Positions 11,275 through 24,404 are shown, numbered from the stretch's first letter. The stretch: DNA of 64,000 nt from Typhlomys cinereus (GCA_023101885.1 JALPQD010000411.1:310001-374000); one strand, 5' to 3'. Notes: a model not told the origin generated them from the sequence alone. Made by a program: numbers and translations.

Positions 11275-11645
11275 ATGCAATCTGAGGCAATGAAAATGAT
11301 TTAGAAGCTAAAGCCCTTGCCATGTATGACAATGGACCAGAGTTCCAATTCCTGGATCACATGTAGAATGCTTGTGTACTTGGAATTACAGTCTCAGAAG
11401 CCAGAGTGGGAGTCAACAGAGCAAGCTAGTTAGCCAAACTGACCAAGCCCTATATGTGAGGAACCCAGACCCAAAAAGATCAAGAGCAATTGAGAATGAT
11501 TATCAAAATGAACCTCAAGCCTCCATACATATGTATTGCACACCCACACATGCATATGTGAACACAAATACTCATAGGCATGCACCCCACATGCACATAC
11601 ACATGAAAATGAAAGAATAGAAAGAATCTCCTCTGATGATCTTAG
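11275..11645 (+). repeat. Old B3-type SINE
   Basis: It keeps the tRNA-like head, the CAGTCTCAGAAGCCAGAGTGG-like middle and the CCTCCATACATATG…CACACCCACACATGC end expected of a B3 element, all diverged. Confidence 0.55.
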
Positions 11646-11647
11646 GT

Positions 11648-11812
11648 ATTCTCTCTCTCTCTTTATTTCTCTCTCTTTCTTTATTTCTCTCTCACACACA
11701 CACACACATACACACATACACACACACATACCACATACACACACACGTACATGCATGCATGCATGCACACACATATACACACAAACACACACACACAAAT
11801 ACACAGAGGAAG
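11648..11812 (+). repeat. Compound (CT)n-(CA)n microsatellite
   Basis: A TCTCTCTTTATT run to about 11693 is followed by CA repeats with CATGCATG interruptions to about 11800. Confidence 0.95.
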
Positions 11813-12954
11813 AGATAAGACAAAGAGAAAGAGAAATAGGTAGCTAAATGAAGTGATCTGTGTAAGTTAGCTTGTTAGTCATAATCATTTCATAACATGT
11901 ACCTATATAACATCATCATTTTGTATACATTAAGTATGTACCACCTTTATTTTTCAATTATACTTCACTAAAGCTGGATAAACTTATTTAAATTTGATAT
12001 TCAAAATAAAGTCAATGATGAAAGTAAAAATAAGTAAGCACACAGATTAAGAACCATACATGAGAAATGCACTTTCCATTTGGCTCTCTTTTGCAGCTAT
12101 GTTTCTTTTCTAAGATTTTATAACTTCTCCTACATGATGAGCAGACTTTACAGTTTTCAAGAGTACTCATAAAATCTACTTTGAAATACTTGTCTGGCTC
12201 TTATATTTTGGTCATACTGGAATCCGTCTCTGCTCACTGACTTTTCACTTTCAAATAGATCACAATTTCCTGGTTCACATGAAGTAATTTAGACTGTGTC
12301 ACAAACATTCTCTGAGCAGGAGACATAAATCTGTTGAAGGCTTCCAAACAGTGTTCTTGTTTCCTTACTGATTTTCAGAGACAGTCAATATTTTTGGAAC
12401 CGAGTTTTTGAATGGTCTTTTGAATGGACACTAGATGCTCAAGTCATAGCTGTGGTCCTTGGCTTAGAGAGGATGTGGAGGCAGTCCTGTCGATGCAAAG
12501 TTGAGGTGACGGTCAGACATCCTACAGCAGTCATGTGGCTTTCTGTTTCTGATTCTCCATGTGCTGAAACTTCTCCATTTTGTAATAGATATGGTTGCAT
12601 CAAAATCTACAATCTGGTCAAGTCACAATTTCTGTCATTTTTCTATCTGTATTCAGACTTATCCAAGTGCCCCAAATCTCTGATGAAGGATTAGTCTCCA
12701 GCTTCAGGGATACCTCAGAATGTCGCTTCTAATAATTCCTCCATGAAGCATTCTCTGCTATCAATTCAACTTCCATTATCTTCAGAATATTTATTTCATT
12801 TACAGACTAAGTTTATAATTAATACTATGCAGGGTTGATTTGGTCAACGTTTCATTGGTGATTGAAGAAGTGAAAGTCCCTATTGTTTTTGCTTTTCAGA
12901 AGTACTTAACTAGAAGTACTTAAAATGTGAATATTTTAACTTTCTGTAGTCTTT
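11813..12954. other. Unannotated stretch
   Basis: No gene or nameable repeat seen; AT-rich. Confidence 0.45.
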
Positions 12955-13072
12955 TATTGTGTGTGTATATGTTCATGTGTATGCAGATGTGTGTGACTTC
13001 TGTATGCCAGAGATCAACTTCAGGTGTAGTTCCTCAGTTACTTTTCCACCTACATGTTAACTTTAATTACTT

Positions 13073-13115
<43 letters not shown>

Positions 13116-13460
13116 GAGTGTGTGATGAATATATATTTGTGTGTGTGTGTATGTGATGTGTGTGTATATTCACATGTAGATGGGCACATGAGTTGCGCAG
13201 GTGCATGTGCATGTAAGTGCCTGGAGGTGCTATCCGGAGTCTTCCTCAATCAGTCCTCCACCACAATATTTTGAGTCTGGGTCCCTAATTAAACCCAGAG
13301 AGCAAAATGAAGACTAGTCTGGCCAACCAGCTTGCTCTGAGGATTCCGAGGCTTTGCCTGAGGCTAAAATTATAGGTAGGTTTCCATAACTGACATTTTT
13401 TTACAGTCCTCTGGCTTGCTTGCATGGCAAGAACTTTAACTGCTGAAGCATCACCCTATA
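12955..13460 (-). repeat. B3-type SINE(s), reverse strand, with (GT)n arrays
   Basis: The clearest part is 13170-13455: TCTTCCTCAATCAGTCCTCC, a TTTTGAGTCTGGGTCCCTAA-like block, and GCATGGCAAGAACTTTAACT next to a CATCACCCTAT end. These are the reverse complement of a B3 and tRNA-like head. (GT)n arrays at 13074-13112 and 13137-13165 represent its tail. A second diverged portion begins near 12955. Confidence 0.65.
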
Positions 13461-13494
13461 CATCTATCTTACTTTTGACGCATACTCTGTCATT

Positions 13495-13692
13495 GATCTG
13501 GAATACACCAGTTAGACCAGACAGGCTACCTAACAAGTTTCTGGGCTCCTCTTGCCTCTGTCTCCTCAGCATTGAGATTACATGCGCATAACAAGAAACC
13601 TGGGATTTCATGTGAACCTGGGTTTCGTGAGAAACCAACGTTCTCATGCTTATGAGCAAGCCCTTTACCCACTGAGTCATCTCCCCAAGCTG
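13495..13692 (-). repeat. Second B3/B2-related SINE, reverse strand
   Basis: It ends in CCCTTTACCCACTGAGTCATCTCCCC, the reverse complement of a tRNA-like head with A box. Upstream is a CTCCTCAGCATTGAGATTACATG block typical of the B1-related body of composite SINEs. It is in tandem with the B3 to its left. Confidence 0.65.
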
Positions 13693-14785
13693 GAAATTCT
13701 CTGTGCTTTCTATTGTCACCTATTAGGATTAAGAAGCACAGATGTGAAAGAACGTGGATAAGTGAATAATAATATTTTTTATTTGTTATTTTCTGTGTCC
13801 GATAATATATCTTTGCTAATTTTTATAGTGGCAAACAAGTTCTAAGGTCATTAGGGTAATTGCTTACATATAAACACCTTTTGGTTGTTTCTGGAAAAGA
13901 TGAGAGCGGCAATCACGTAGGATATCTATTTCTTAAAATATTTATCAGCTTAATTAAATTTGGTAACTTTCTCTGAGACTCAAAGAAAATAAAGAATCCA
14001 ATATTTCTTCATAATCATTCTTCATTCACTTCAAGGAAAATAAACGTACAGTTTCCTTTGCATGAGTCACTAATGGTCCTTCAAGCTACATACCAATGGT
14101 ATGATGAAATAAATCTGTACAATTCTTGTATTGATCCAGGTGCAAGCCTCAAAAGCTGCTGTGACCTCTAGCCTGGGGATGACATTTTCATATTCTATAG
14201 AATCTTAAATAAAACCATAGTGTAAGTCGAGATACAAATTTAAAAATAAAATGACAACATGGCTGGTTTCATTATCTCTTTGTAGCTGAGCAGAAGACTT
14301 CAAGTTATTCGGCAGAACTTAATGCAATTCTTTCATTTTTCTAATTTAACTTTAGCAGGATATACTGATGTGAAAATTTTCTTACATAAGTAATTAAAAG
14401 TAAGACATACACTCAGTAGTTAGAGAAAAATGTCTACATAAGGGTCTCTCCTTATATAGTCTCTAGCAAAGTCTCCTTCAGATCAGGGAAATCTCTCCCT
14501 TTGAAGGCCACTTCCTGGGGCTCGCAAGCCTAAATGGAACAGCTCACCCAGAAAACCCTCTGTCTGAGGAAGAAGAGTTGCTTTCTAGCCAGCACTCTGC
14601 ACTCTGCACTTACCTTCTGCTGGACAGCTCAAGGTTGCCCCCAGTGTATCTGGCTTCCATATAGCCATGTGATGCTCGGTTCCAATTTTACTGAGTGAAA
14701 TGGTTGGGTTTAGTTTGTATTATGACATCATCCTAAATCAAACACACCAGAAGTTACCTCTAACCAAACCACAGGTGTGGTTTTC
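13693..14785. other. Unannotated stretch
   Basis: No gene found. Around 14440-14700 the base composition is less AT-rich, but no open frame or repeat family is recognisable. Confidence 0.4.
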
Positions 14786-14818
14786 TTTTTTTAAAAAAAA
14801 TTGTTTATTTATTCACTT

Positions 14819-14866
<48 letters not shown>

Positions 14867-15096
14867 AAGGCACTATGTGTCCCTGTGGAGGGGCCAGGGT
14901 GACTTCAGTAATCATCCCTAATTGTTTCAATCTCCTTTTTGCTTCATTCTGGGATTTCCCAAATTCCTCCCACCAGGGCGAAATACAGGCCACTGAGGTT
15001 TCCTCCTGGTGTTTTCACATAGGACCTAAGATCCAAACTCAAGACTTTCTGCTTGTGAGTCAGAGTCTTAACCCCTGAGCATCTCTCCAGCCCTTT
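14786..15096 (-). mobile_element. Older member of the B2-like SINE family, reverse strand
   Basis: Head at the right (GAGCATCTCTCCAGCCC at 15095), with a (TG)n array of about 46 bp (14820-14865) near the left tail. It has the same layout as the young SINE, but the body differs (CCTGTGGAGGGGCCAGGGTG, TTTTCACATAGGACCTAAGA). It groups with the copies at 25325 and 48969 as an older subfamily. Confidence 0.8.
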
Positions 15097-15799
15097 TTTT
15101 CTAGCTTTATAAGCAAATGAGTGATTGTCCTATCCCCTTCCTTTCCCCTCCCTTCATCAATCCATCCCACTCCCTCCCACCTTCTGTCTATCTGCTTCTG
15201 TGGGCCCCAGGGTTCCCTTGGATTGTCTGCTCTAGTAAAGATTCAGGCCTCTGATAGAGGCATTCCCCTTCACTTATCTAACCTCTAAGATTCCCAATGC
15301 ATATAATTATTTCTCCAGAGTTTCTCACTAATCTATGGGGGAATGCTGATATATCAGTCATTGTGCAGGACTGGTAAGGATAAGTCTCATTGCAGTGCGT
15401 TCCTGGATGCAGCAGCCCTGTCTTGAATGGAATGTCTTAGCCAGTGGCAAGACCTCCCCAACTAAGCTTGTAAAAACTTATGGCCCCCTCTTTGGCAAGA
15501 TCTCCTTAGCCTTAGGATGAGGAGAGATTTGGTTGGCTGATTCCAGCTGAGCATTTCAGCATCACTGGTACTCTGCACTCTGGCTGACTGTTGTTGTCTC
15601 TTTCACTGTTCTTCCATTGCACTAAGCTATGTCCTTTTTTGGGTGTTAAGATCTTTTTTAGCTAAAGATAAAATGAGAGGTGTTTAGATAGAAGTTTACT
15701 CCTATGGTTACTACTGAGACATCTGATGCTATCTACTGCCAGTTTTCTCCCCATCCACTGTTATTTAGACTGGTTTACAGAGCCGGGCATGTGTTCCTT
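15097..15799. other. Unclassified, possibly old L1 3' UTR (reverse)
   Basis: A pyrimidine-rich CCTTCCTTTCCCCTCCCTTC block (about 15134-15190) resembles the reverse complement of a purine-rich L1 3' UTR. The rest, to 15800, is not recognisable. No gene. Confidence 0.35.
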
Positions 15800-16270
15800 A
15801 ATCATATTTTTATTGAATTTTTGGACAATTTCACATATGCATACATATACAATACATATAATATATTGTATTCATTAATTTCCCCTCTATATTTTCTTAT
15901 CCCTGCCCTTCCCCCATCCTATGAATTCCCCTTCCCCATAAATTCCCTTCCCCATATTCGCATTCTTATGTTTGGTCTGGGTTTTTGTTTGTTCGTTTTG
16001 TGTCCCAGAATGTTTACCAAGAACATGTTGTTTGATATAAACTTGGGACTCTAGAAGTCCATGTGTCCACACCTGGGTACTTTTTCCCACTCACAGTCCA
16101 TCAGTACTTCATGGGGACGACCATGGCTTCTCTTCTTTGAGCAGGTCAACCCACTATAAGTTTCGTACCACTAACCATCTCTGTGTGGGTTCATGATCAC
16201 CTGACCATGTCATTTTTGGCAGGTGACATTTCATAACCCAGCCCTTTTTCAAAAGTCAGTGCTTTGATTT
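15800..16270 (-). repeat. Old L1 (Lx-like) 3' UTR, reverse strand
   Basis: Starts with TTTTTATTGAATTTTTGGACAA-type sequence and continues with pyrimidine-rich CCCTTCCCCCATCC blocks. It then reads GTGTCCACACCTGGGTACTT…CTCTTCTTTGAGCAGGTCAAC, the layout of an older rodent L1 3' end read backwards. Ends are approximate. Confidence 0.5.
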
Positions 16271-17114
16271 ATCTAACCCTAATCTATTAAATTTTCCCAC
16301 TCACTATTAAGCTCTTCTGAGAAAAAATAATGCTCTTGAATATCTAAATCCACAAATACTTATTCCTGCAACTCTTTTCTTTCAGATTTTCTGTCGGCTG
16401 TACTTCCTATTGAGTCAGTACAAGTCATTACATTCATATTTCCCACGACACCCACCCCAGGGTACACTAATTGTTTTATCAATTTACAAGACTAAAGTTT
16501 CAATATGCTTACATGGCCAGACTGATAATAAATCAATGCATTTGATACTGGCTATTTTTCCAATTCTATGATGTAAAACCATGAGATCAGCAGTATTTTT
16601 CCAGTTTTTATGCTACAATACAATTCTACTACTTAGACAAATGCATTACAAGAAATAATTACTTTCATATTTCCTGAATGTTAATATATGAATAACTAAA
16701 TAAATAAGTGAAATAACTACACATCTCCTAGGATAACATGCTTTAAAATTGGTGCAATTCTTTACACCAATGATTGTCTTTAGCATCTCTTCTCAGTTCA
16801 CTTCTAAAGCTAGCAGTAGGGACAGGAGAAGGTAGCTGGTTATATTGTTAAGGGGCAGGTTAGAGGACAAATCTGTGACAGAGTTCTTGAGCAGGATAAG
16901 AAGAAAGTGGTGGACTAGTGACCTATGTCAAAGCTCACCCAAGGTGAGGCTGCAACCCTTCCAGGGGACCAGAGCAACAAAGCAAGCAGGACTGCAACGC
17001 ATGAAAGGAGTCCAGAGTGGCAGAGGTGGCCTTGCAACATGTGGTATCAGCAATGCTGCCAGAGCTCAAGCGGGACAAGGAAGGTACCCTCCATCTCCAA
17101 AGGAAAAAAATCAG
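16271..17114. other. Unclassified stretch with a 100-codon open frame
   Basis: Mostly AT-rich. A less AT-rich part at 16845-17147 holds a plus-strand frame of 100 codons that I cannot assign to any family. It has no upstream promoter or splice context that I can see, and a second frame overlaps it. I treat it as non-coding unless similarity says otherwise. Confidence 0.35.
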
Positions 17115-17480
17115 TGTCTTAGTTTTGTATTCCTAATGGTTCAATAAACACATAACCCAAACAATTTAAGAGAGGAAGAGGATTTTTCATGCTCACAATT
17201 TCAGGAGTCCATTTTAACAGGAGAATTATACCAGCATTGGAAACTATACCATATGCACAGCAAGAGCTGAGATGGACATAATTTCCAGCTTTCCCATCTG
17301 CCAAAGCTTGCCAATGATCTCTCCATCTTACTCACTTACCCAGAGAATGACCCCACAGCCTATGGGCTGGGTCTTCTCACATCAACTAGAAAATCTCCTA
17401 GAGTCTTGTTCAACACTTGACTTATTCAAATAATTCTTCACAGGTGTGCCTGAAGGCATGAGCCGAGCTAAAGTCAGCAG
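17115..17480 (-). mobile_element. Old ERVL/MaLR-type LTR, reverse strand
   Basis: It shares a layout with 31596-31978. It begins TGTCTTAGTTTTGTATTCCT, then shows GGAGAATTATACCAGCATTG, a CCATCTGCCAAAG block, and AATAATTCTTCACAGGTGTGCC near its other end. The two copies are paralogues of one reverse-oriented LTR family. The ends are approximate and no target-site duplication was confirmed. Confidence 0.5.
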
Positions 17481-19045
17481 CAGAAGAGACTACTTTGAAG
17501 AGTCAAACACAATGATTGAATAATGTGCTTGAGAGCAGCTGGGCACAAAATAAACAAGCAGGATCAGGAATACCCACACCAACATGTGTTCTGACATGTG
17601 CGCTGAAGACAAGAGAAATGAAAAGAATATCCATGATGAGAACAAGAATAGCCTGTGACAGTCAACTAGCATGGATAACACATGGGGAGTGAAGCACACA
17701 CGGAAGGCGCTTCGACACGCGACAGGTTTGTTAACATGTAGGGAAATAAAGGAAGCAATCATAATAAAGACAAAAGAGATGCTCCTCCCACTGTAGATGA
17801 AGAAGCTGTAGCTGTAGAAATGGATTCTGGAAGAAAACCTGTACTACTAGCTTGAAAATGAAAGTATGCTTAAACTCATGATTTTAATGCAGAAAGATAA
17901 AGCTCTGTACAGATAGTGGCATGTGCATATGTGAATGTGTGATATGAAGTCGACTCCCACAGTGTTCTTCAGTGCAAGAACCTGGGAGCACCAACTCTTC
18001 AAAACGAAAGAGCACATCCAATATCCAAACCTTGGCTTCTAAATACTATTCAACACTAAAATAAATTTTGTGCTTTTTGAACCATTAGTAGAATTCACTT
18101 TTGAGGTGAGGCAAATTTAAGACTAACTGAAATTTTGTTTTAGAATTTGAGGTGTTCCAATAAGTCAATGACATATCATAAATGAAATAGAAACTATACT
18201 GAGAAGGTTACAACTGGACAAATTGGGGAAATTTTTGAACATCACAATAAATAGAAAAATCATGGATAATAATGAGATGAAAATAATAATAAAAAGTGTT
18301 CATGCAGATATAAACAAATTATTAGAGAAAGTTTGATGAGCAATAGGATGCCCAAATATCTCTAAGAACTTCCATACACTATAGACATTATTTGTAGCGA
18401 TCTGAAGAGGACAAGGCTAACATAACATCACTTTCATGAGACACCATGAACATCACTAACAATTGGGCAAAACAGACATGTGTCACTGGATAAGATATAA
18501 TGAGAAAAATGGACCCCTAAGCCCAAGGCAGTCTTACCAAAAGCATGAAGAGAGTCTAATCAAAGTAAGAAATAATTGAGGAGTATTCTAACAAGGAAGT
18601 AACACTGAACTGTAATCTTCAAAGTGGCAAGATTATGAAATGCATGGAAAATCTAATTGTTCTAGACACGAGGAGGATAAAGAGATATGACAACACAATG
18701 TTACAAATGTTACTATAAAGGACATTACAGAAAATTTCTGAGGGACTTGTGTGCAGTGTAAGTAGTAAATGATGTCACAATTTCAATGGTTATGTAATAA
18801 ATCAGTCTATACCCTAAATTCACACTGAAACAGAATGGCTTGCCTATAGATCATGAGTTCACTCTATAAACAGTTAAGAATGCTGTCCTTATAATACTAT
18901 TGTGATTTCATTACTGTTTAAAAGAACAAAGGTATATAAGAATAGGATAATTTTATTTAACATTTTATTAAGAGATAATGAAGGTGAGCTACCTTTATCT
19001 CCATCACAGAAATACCCTTTCTCTTTCATAGAAATCAGACTGACA
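17481..19045. other. Unannotated stretch
   Basis: AT-rich with no recognisable gene or repeat. Tandem-looking AATAATAATAAAA near 18285 is only a short run. Confidence 0.45.
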
Positions 19046-19115
19046 AGGGCTGGGTCTGTAGCTCAATAGCAGGATTCTCGCATAGGGCCATGACCCACAT
19101 GGCATTGATCTACTG
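19046..19115 (+). repeat. ID-like (tRNA-derived) SINE fragment
   Basis: GGGCTGGGTCTGTAGCTCAA at the start is an ID/tRNA-Ala-type head with an A box. The B box part is degraded. Confidence 0.5.
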
Positions 19116-19938
19116 AAGAAGCAATGCAAGTAGAAAGAAACTGATGCGCACTGCCTGGCCCTAAACAGGACATCTAAGCCACACCCACACCTCTCCAAGG
19201 CTCAGGTAACATGGGAAAGAAGGGAAGGTAAGATTGTAAGATCCTAAAGTGGTATGCCTGACCTTATCTCCTGGATGGGACAGCCTTGTAATACATATGA
19301 TCTCATGACAGGTATGTACTCTTTCACAAGAATTGCATGAGAACTGTCCTATCAACATCTCACCGTGAAAGGCAAAGTATCTACACCTCCCTGAGAGACT
19401 GAGGAGAACTAGTGTTGATAGGGGAGAAAAAGAAAACGCTTTCCTCAGTGAGATACCCACTGGGCGTGATACTTCCTGGAGCCAGCATCATGGCAGGCCT
19501 ATGCCTTCAAAGACAAACTAGCTGAAACACCGTGAGCCTTACGAGTGAAAATAGAAGGGAGTCTGACAAGGGAAATGAATGAGAGAGGATTAAAGAGAAA
19601 AGGAGGGGGTGGGGTTCATGATTAAGGGGTGAAAATACCATAAATTCGCTATATTCATATAACAACTAAAAATAAATTATAAAACAAGAATTTTTTTTAC
19701 AAGACGTCTTCATTTGAAAAAGAAGAAAAGGAAAGAAAGAAAAGACAGGTACAGAAAATCTGGGATCTGGTGGTCTACTAGTGTCACATGGAATTTAGCA
19801 GCACCTATTTGTCCCAGGTGTGTTTAATTTGTAGGAAAACTAAATAAAAACGCTGCATCAGCAGGTTACAACATCAAGAAAATGAGGAGGCCATGATTTC
19901 TATGTAGTTTAAAATGTACTTGGAAAAGAGGTAAAAAA
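19116..19938. other. Unannotated stretch
   Basis: No gene recognised. The purine-rich part around 19550-19740 (GGAGGGGGTGGGG, AAGAAAAGGAAAG) may be the end of an old L1 3' UTR. Confidence 0.4.
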
Positions 19939-19950
19939 CTAAGCATAACC

Positions 19951-20241
19951 GGGGCTGGAGAGGTGGCTCAGGGGTTAAGCCTCTGCCTTGCAGGCAGAAG
20001 GTCCTGAGTTCAGATCCTAGACCCCACGTATAGACGCTGGGCGGAAGCGAGGGCGGGATGTGTTTCTGGTCCTGGTAGGGCGGAGCCTGTGAATCCCGGG
20101 GCAGAGTAAACAAGGAGGAAGTGGAGGCGTCCATGGTGGTTCCCGAATTCGTCCGTGGTTCTACACACACACACATAATACATGCACACACACTCATATA
20201 TGCACAATTGAATAAATAATAATAAAAAATTTTTTAAAAAG
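19951..20241 (+). mobile_element. Young tRNA-derived (B2-like) SINE
   Basis: A full-length copy with GGGGCTGGAGAGGTGGCTCA head, a B-box-like GAGTTCAGATCC, a body ending GGTTCTACACACAC and a CAATTGAATAAATAATAATA tail. A perfect 12-bp target-site duplication (CTAAGCATAACC) lies at 19939-19950 and 20242-20253. Confidence 0.95.
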
Positions 20242-20253
20242 CTAAGCATAACC

Positions 20254-21839
20254 ATCTTATCTGGAGGAAGGAGACAGGGTTTTGAACATTGATCATGTCC
20301 TCACTCTGGCTTTGAGGAAGACCATATTTGCCCAAGGATACAGTTTCGGGCATCCGGGATCTGCCTTGTGTCATGGCTTTGCTTTCTACATTGTAACCTC
20401 TCTGCACCCTAGCACACATGAGGCCAAAGTTAGTGCTACCAGAAAAGAAAAAATAAATCATACTGGAAAATTTACAATAACATGAGGTTCTGAGTTATCC
20501 AGAAACTCTCAGCTTTCGTTTAAATTTATTCTATGCTTCATGTATCTTTATTTTATAACCTCTTGGGCTAATATGAGCATAAATGCAATATATGTTGAGC
20601 ATCAATCCATATACGGATGCATGTCATATTCACATGTTACATAATATAGCATATAAATATACTTTACTGACTAGCTGGAATTAATTACAAGCCTCACTCA
20701 ATGCATCAGGAAATACATTTCTGCATTTGCATTTGTATTAATATGAGGTATACACTGCTGGAACAAAGTTATTTAAGGGAAATAAAAGCCAAACTGTGAA
20801 GTATGGTCTTGGGAAAAGCACGAAGAATTGCATTAGACACTTGAATGGTTTTCTATTTAGGTTAATGTGGCAAAGCTAGCTCGTTGCTCACAAACCCCTT
20901 TCCTTTTCCTCCTGGGCTTGCAGGTAAAATGCATTCCTCAGAGCTCTTATTGGCCTGATTTCTCAATGACTTTGTGGCGCAGACTCTTCCTCCATCACCA
21001 TTTCCTCTTCAAATGAGTAAAAATAAGTTTCTACTTTTAAAGCCGCTGAGACTTTTTTCCCCCATCTTAGGAACTAGCATTGCCTAAGCGGGTACATTTA
21101 CTTACTCTCAGATCCGGTGGGAGAACACAGCTTACTTACTGTACAAAGTCTAAATTGCCTTAGAGTGAAAATTTTACCGAACAAACTAGCCATCCTCCTA
21201 TTAATGTAAGCTGCTCTCTGAAAAGGTAAATCTTCTCTCCTTTGTGCTAATGGAATCGTGCATTTTTCTCCATCTATCAAAGGCCTCATTCCAGGAAGGA
21301 GGAAAAGAGGTCTTTGTGCAATCACTGGATAAATTCTACTCACTAACCACTATATCCTGGCTGCAGAATGTCAGAAAGAGTGCATGAGAAAATATGCACT
21401 AAAAAGAATTTTATTATTTCTAATAACTCCAGCATTCTGAATACAAGAGCAGAGAAATTTAAGTGCTTCTGAGGTAAACAAGCTGAAACTAGAAAACAGT
21501 TAAAGTTTCCCAGAGAAAGTACCAGCATTTCCTCCAAGATCCTCGGCATACACAACTTTACTAGATGTATATTGTATCTTTTCTTGAGTAGCCAAACTCT
21601 TAACGTGTATGAGACTCTCTCGAGACCTTTATAAAAAGCAGATCACTTTATAAACTCTTATGTTCTAGTTCAGTAATCCCCAGTTTTCCCATCTATGAAG
21701 TGGGGCTAGAAATACACAATACACAATATACAAACATATTTTACCCAAATATATTATGAGAGAAAAAGTCAATTCATAAAGTGTCCAATTCATAGGCTGA
21801 TAAAAAAATACAAAATAAACTGAACTTTTATACCTCAAG
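20254..21839. other. Unannotated stretch
   Basis: No interspersed repeat I can name. The part at 20990-21340 is less AT-rich and repeat-free, and holds an 81-codon reverse frame (21098-21343) of unknown meaning. It is a candidate for comparison across species rather than a supported gene. Confidence 0.4.
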
Positions 21840-22035
21840 ACCTCATGTTTTGGGCCATTAAGATCACTCAACTGGCTTGCAAACCTGGTGATCTGAGTTC
21901 AAAGCCCACATGATAGAGGAGACAAGTAGGCTCTGATTTCTACCCAAATACAATGGCCTAAATGTGGAACCCTCCCCTTCATACACTCACATCTCTCTTT
22001 TTCTCTCAAATAAATAAATAAAACATTAAAAAATA
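21840..22035 (+). repeat. Old B2-type SINE
   Basis: It reads GCTTGCAAACCTGGTGATCTGAGTTCAAAGCC (B-box region, about 21874-21905), then a CTCTCTTTTTCTCTCAAATAAATAAATAAA tail. This is the plan of a tRNA-derived SINE with a CT-rich 3' end. Confidence 0.65.
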
Positions 22036-22149
22036 ATATATTTGATGCAAAATATTCAAGGTACAGGCACAAAAATTTCATTCCTTATCCACTTTAGGAA
22101 CTTGTGGTGGTCTTTTGTTATAGGTGATACCAATATAAATGTTAAAACA

Positions 22150-22485
22150 TCTGTCTGGGGATGTAGTTCAGTGGTTAAACTTCTTCCTCTGAAACAAAAT
22201 GACCTGAATTGGGATCTGCAGATCACATGAAATAAATACTGTGCAGGGTGATTGTATTGGCCACCTGTAATTCTACTTTGGAAGGTCTAGTCTAGGAATC
22301 CCCAGAGCAAGATGACTAAGCCAGGTTATCCCTTAATGACCAAGCTCTCTGTTCAATTATAGACCCAGGTTCACAATCAGATGGCAGAGTGACCAAGGAG
22401 ATTCGCTGCTATCCTCCTTGGATCTTCAAAGGTGTACATACATACGCAAGAATACTCATGTGTATATATATACATCTGTACACAA
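22150..22485 (+). repeat. Old B3-type SINE
   Basis: Head CTGGGGATGTAGTTCAGTGG (about 22156-22175), a middle with CCACCTGTAATTCTACTTTG and GGAATCCCCAGAGCAAGATG, and a tail rich in ACATACATACGC. Confidence 0.65.
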
Positions 22486-23634
22486 AGTGTCCACCCACCC
22501 ACATGCCTTTGGTAATTTCCAAGTTCCCTTTGAAGAAATTCAGTACAACTCCCTTCACAAACTAACTTTATAATTTAGGCCTCCGGTGAAATATTTGAGG
22601 ACAAACTGCCTTGCTTCTCTCCCAGTCCTAGGGAATGGAATCATTTCATAAATCACTGCTCTCCAGATGATTCGCTATGGCCAAATTGCTGCAACTTAAA
22701 CTCTAGGGATCCAAATCTTTCCAATAATAGCTGAAGTTAATCCTCAAGCAGGAGCCAGGAGGCACAAGGAGATTCATAAGGTGCTATGGCATTTCATAAA
22801 TTTTCTATTAGTATGGATCATCCAGACGTTACTGTCTTCCAGAAATGTAACTAATAATATGACAAATTTTCTTTTCTGACATACAAAGAAATGATTACTA
22901 GACAAAAGAACATCCTATATTTTAATTTATCTACATCATTATTTCCTTAAATTTTCAGGTGAAAATTCTTCTTCACACTACGCCTTAAATAGAATGTCTC
23001 CAAGTATATAGCTGAATGAAAATTGACATTTATGCCTGCGTTCACTGTATATGACAACTCTGTATTTCACTGATGCAATGCTTATATACATTGGATCTCT
23101 AAATGAATTAAAGAGGATGAGGTGGTCACTTAATGAGATTCAGTTGCTAATCTAAAAATAATTAGAAGCAATACTTTCTTGCCCCTAAAATGTAAAACTC
23201 CAGTGTCTGTAGCACTTAATATTAATAGATGCTATAATGTTCAATGATTTCTAATTTCAAATGTGAAAGTTCTTCTCCATAAGTATTTCTAAAATACATT
23301 TTAAAGATACATCAAAAAACTGCTAACTACAATTTGTTCTGTGATGATGTAAAATTTCTCCAGTCCTTTCCATGTGTTAGTATGATTCAGAAAAACCATA
23401 CTTGACCCTGATTACACCTGAGAATCAAACATGAGCTTTTTGCCTTGATATTTCTCATTCTTTCTAAACATTAGTTATGCTGAAAAGAAGATATGGGGAT
23501 ACTGCATGTTCATGGATTTCAACTGGTCAGATGTTCGATGTCAGAATGTGCATAATACAAGAAAAGACAATAATTTCATAGGGGAAGGGCTAAAATATTC
23601 TAAGTATTTCCTGAATTTATTTTTCCTTAGTCCC
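22486..23634. other. Unannotated stretch
   Basis: AT-rich; no gene or repeat recognised. Confidence 0.45.
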
Positions 23635-24007
23635 TGTGATGGTTAATATTGATTTTCAGTTTGAGAAGATCTAAAATTTCTCAGAAGACAAGTTTCTGAG
23701 CATGTTTGTAAGGGATTATCTAGATTAGTTTAGACTCTGTATGAGACTGATAGAAACTATCTAGATTAGTTAATTGAGGTGGGAGGACCACAACTGTGTA
23801 CCAGCTGTGCAAAACACTATTTAATAGGCTGGTATCTCCAAATGAGTAAAAAGGAGAAAGAGAGCTGAATACCACCATTCGTCATCCCTGAGTGCAGACA
23901 CAATGCGACCATAATGTTTCAAGTTCTTGGTTCATTCTTTCTCCACTACCAAAATAAGCCCTATCTCCTTTAACTTAGTGTTTTGTCAATGACAAAAATA
24001 ACTAACA
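23635..24007 (+). mobile_element. Old ERVL/MaLR-type solo LTR
   Basis: Begins TGTGATGGTTAATATTGATT, contains AATGAGTAAAAAGGAGAAAG in the promoter-proximal part and CCAAAATAAGCC as a polyadenylation-signal-like site. It ends near ATAACTAACA. TG…CA ends and ~370 bp length fit this LTR class. I could not confirm a 5-bp target-site duplication. Confidence 0.65.
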
Positions 24008-24404
24008 TGGTCATGATAAGGCAACTATATGCAAGCATCACAAACCCCTATATCTTCCCAGTAATTACCAACAGTATGCAATTACAACACTTTTAAGATG
24101 ACCTCCAAACTCTGATGATGGAGAAATCCATGTTTTGACTTTAATATCTTCAATCCTGGTGTGTGATTCAAATCCAAAAGGTCGGGTATCAGTGACTCAG
24201 GAACAAACAGCAATAGCCCTGCATCAAGAACTGGGGGACCCACTTCATTACAAAGTGCCACAATCTTTCAATCATCAGACCTCGGGATAATGGAAAGATG
24301 AAGGACAGTCAGTTTGGCAGTGAGAGGATTCCACAACCACTTGAAGATACATTCAGCTTAAAACTTAGAAGGCAGATTTTTAATGGCTTACTAAGAAGTT
24401 TTGA

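Noticed and set aside
16845..17147. 100-codon plus-strand frame as a possible exon or processed pseudogene
   Set aside because: No family recognised, no A-tail or target-site duplication, and a second frame overlaps it with equal plausibility.
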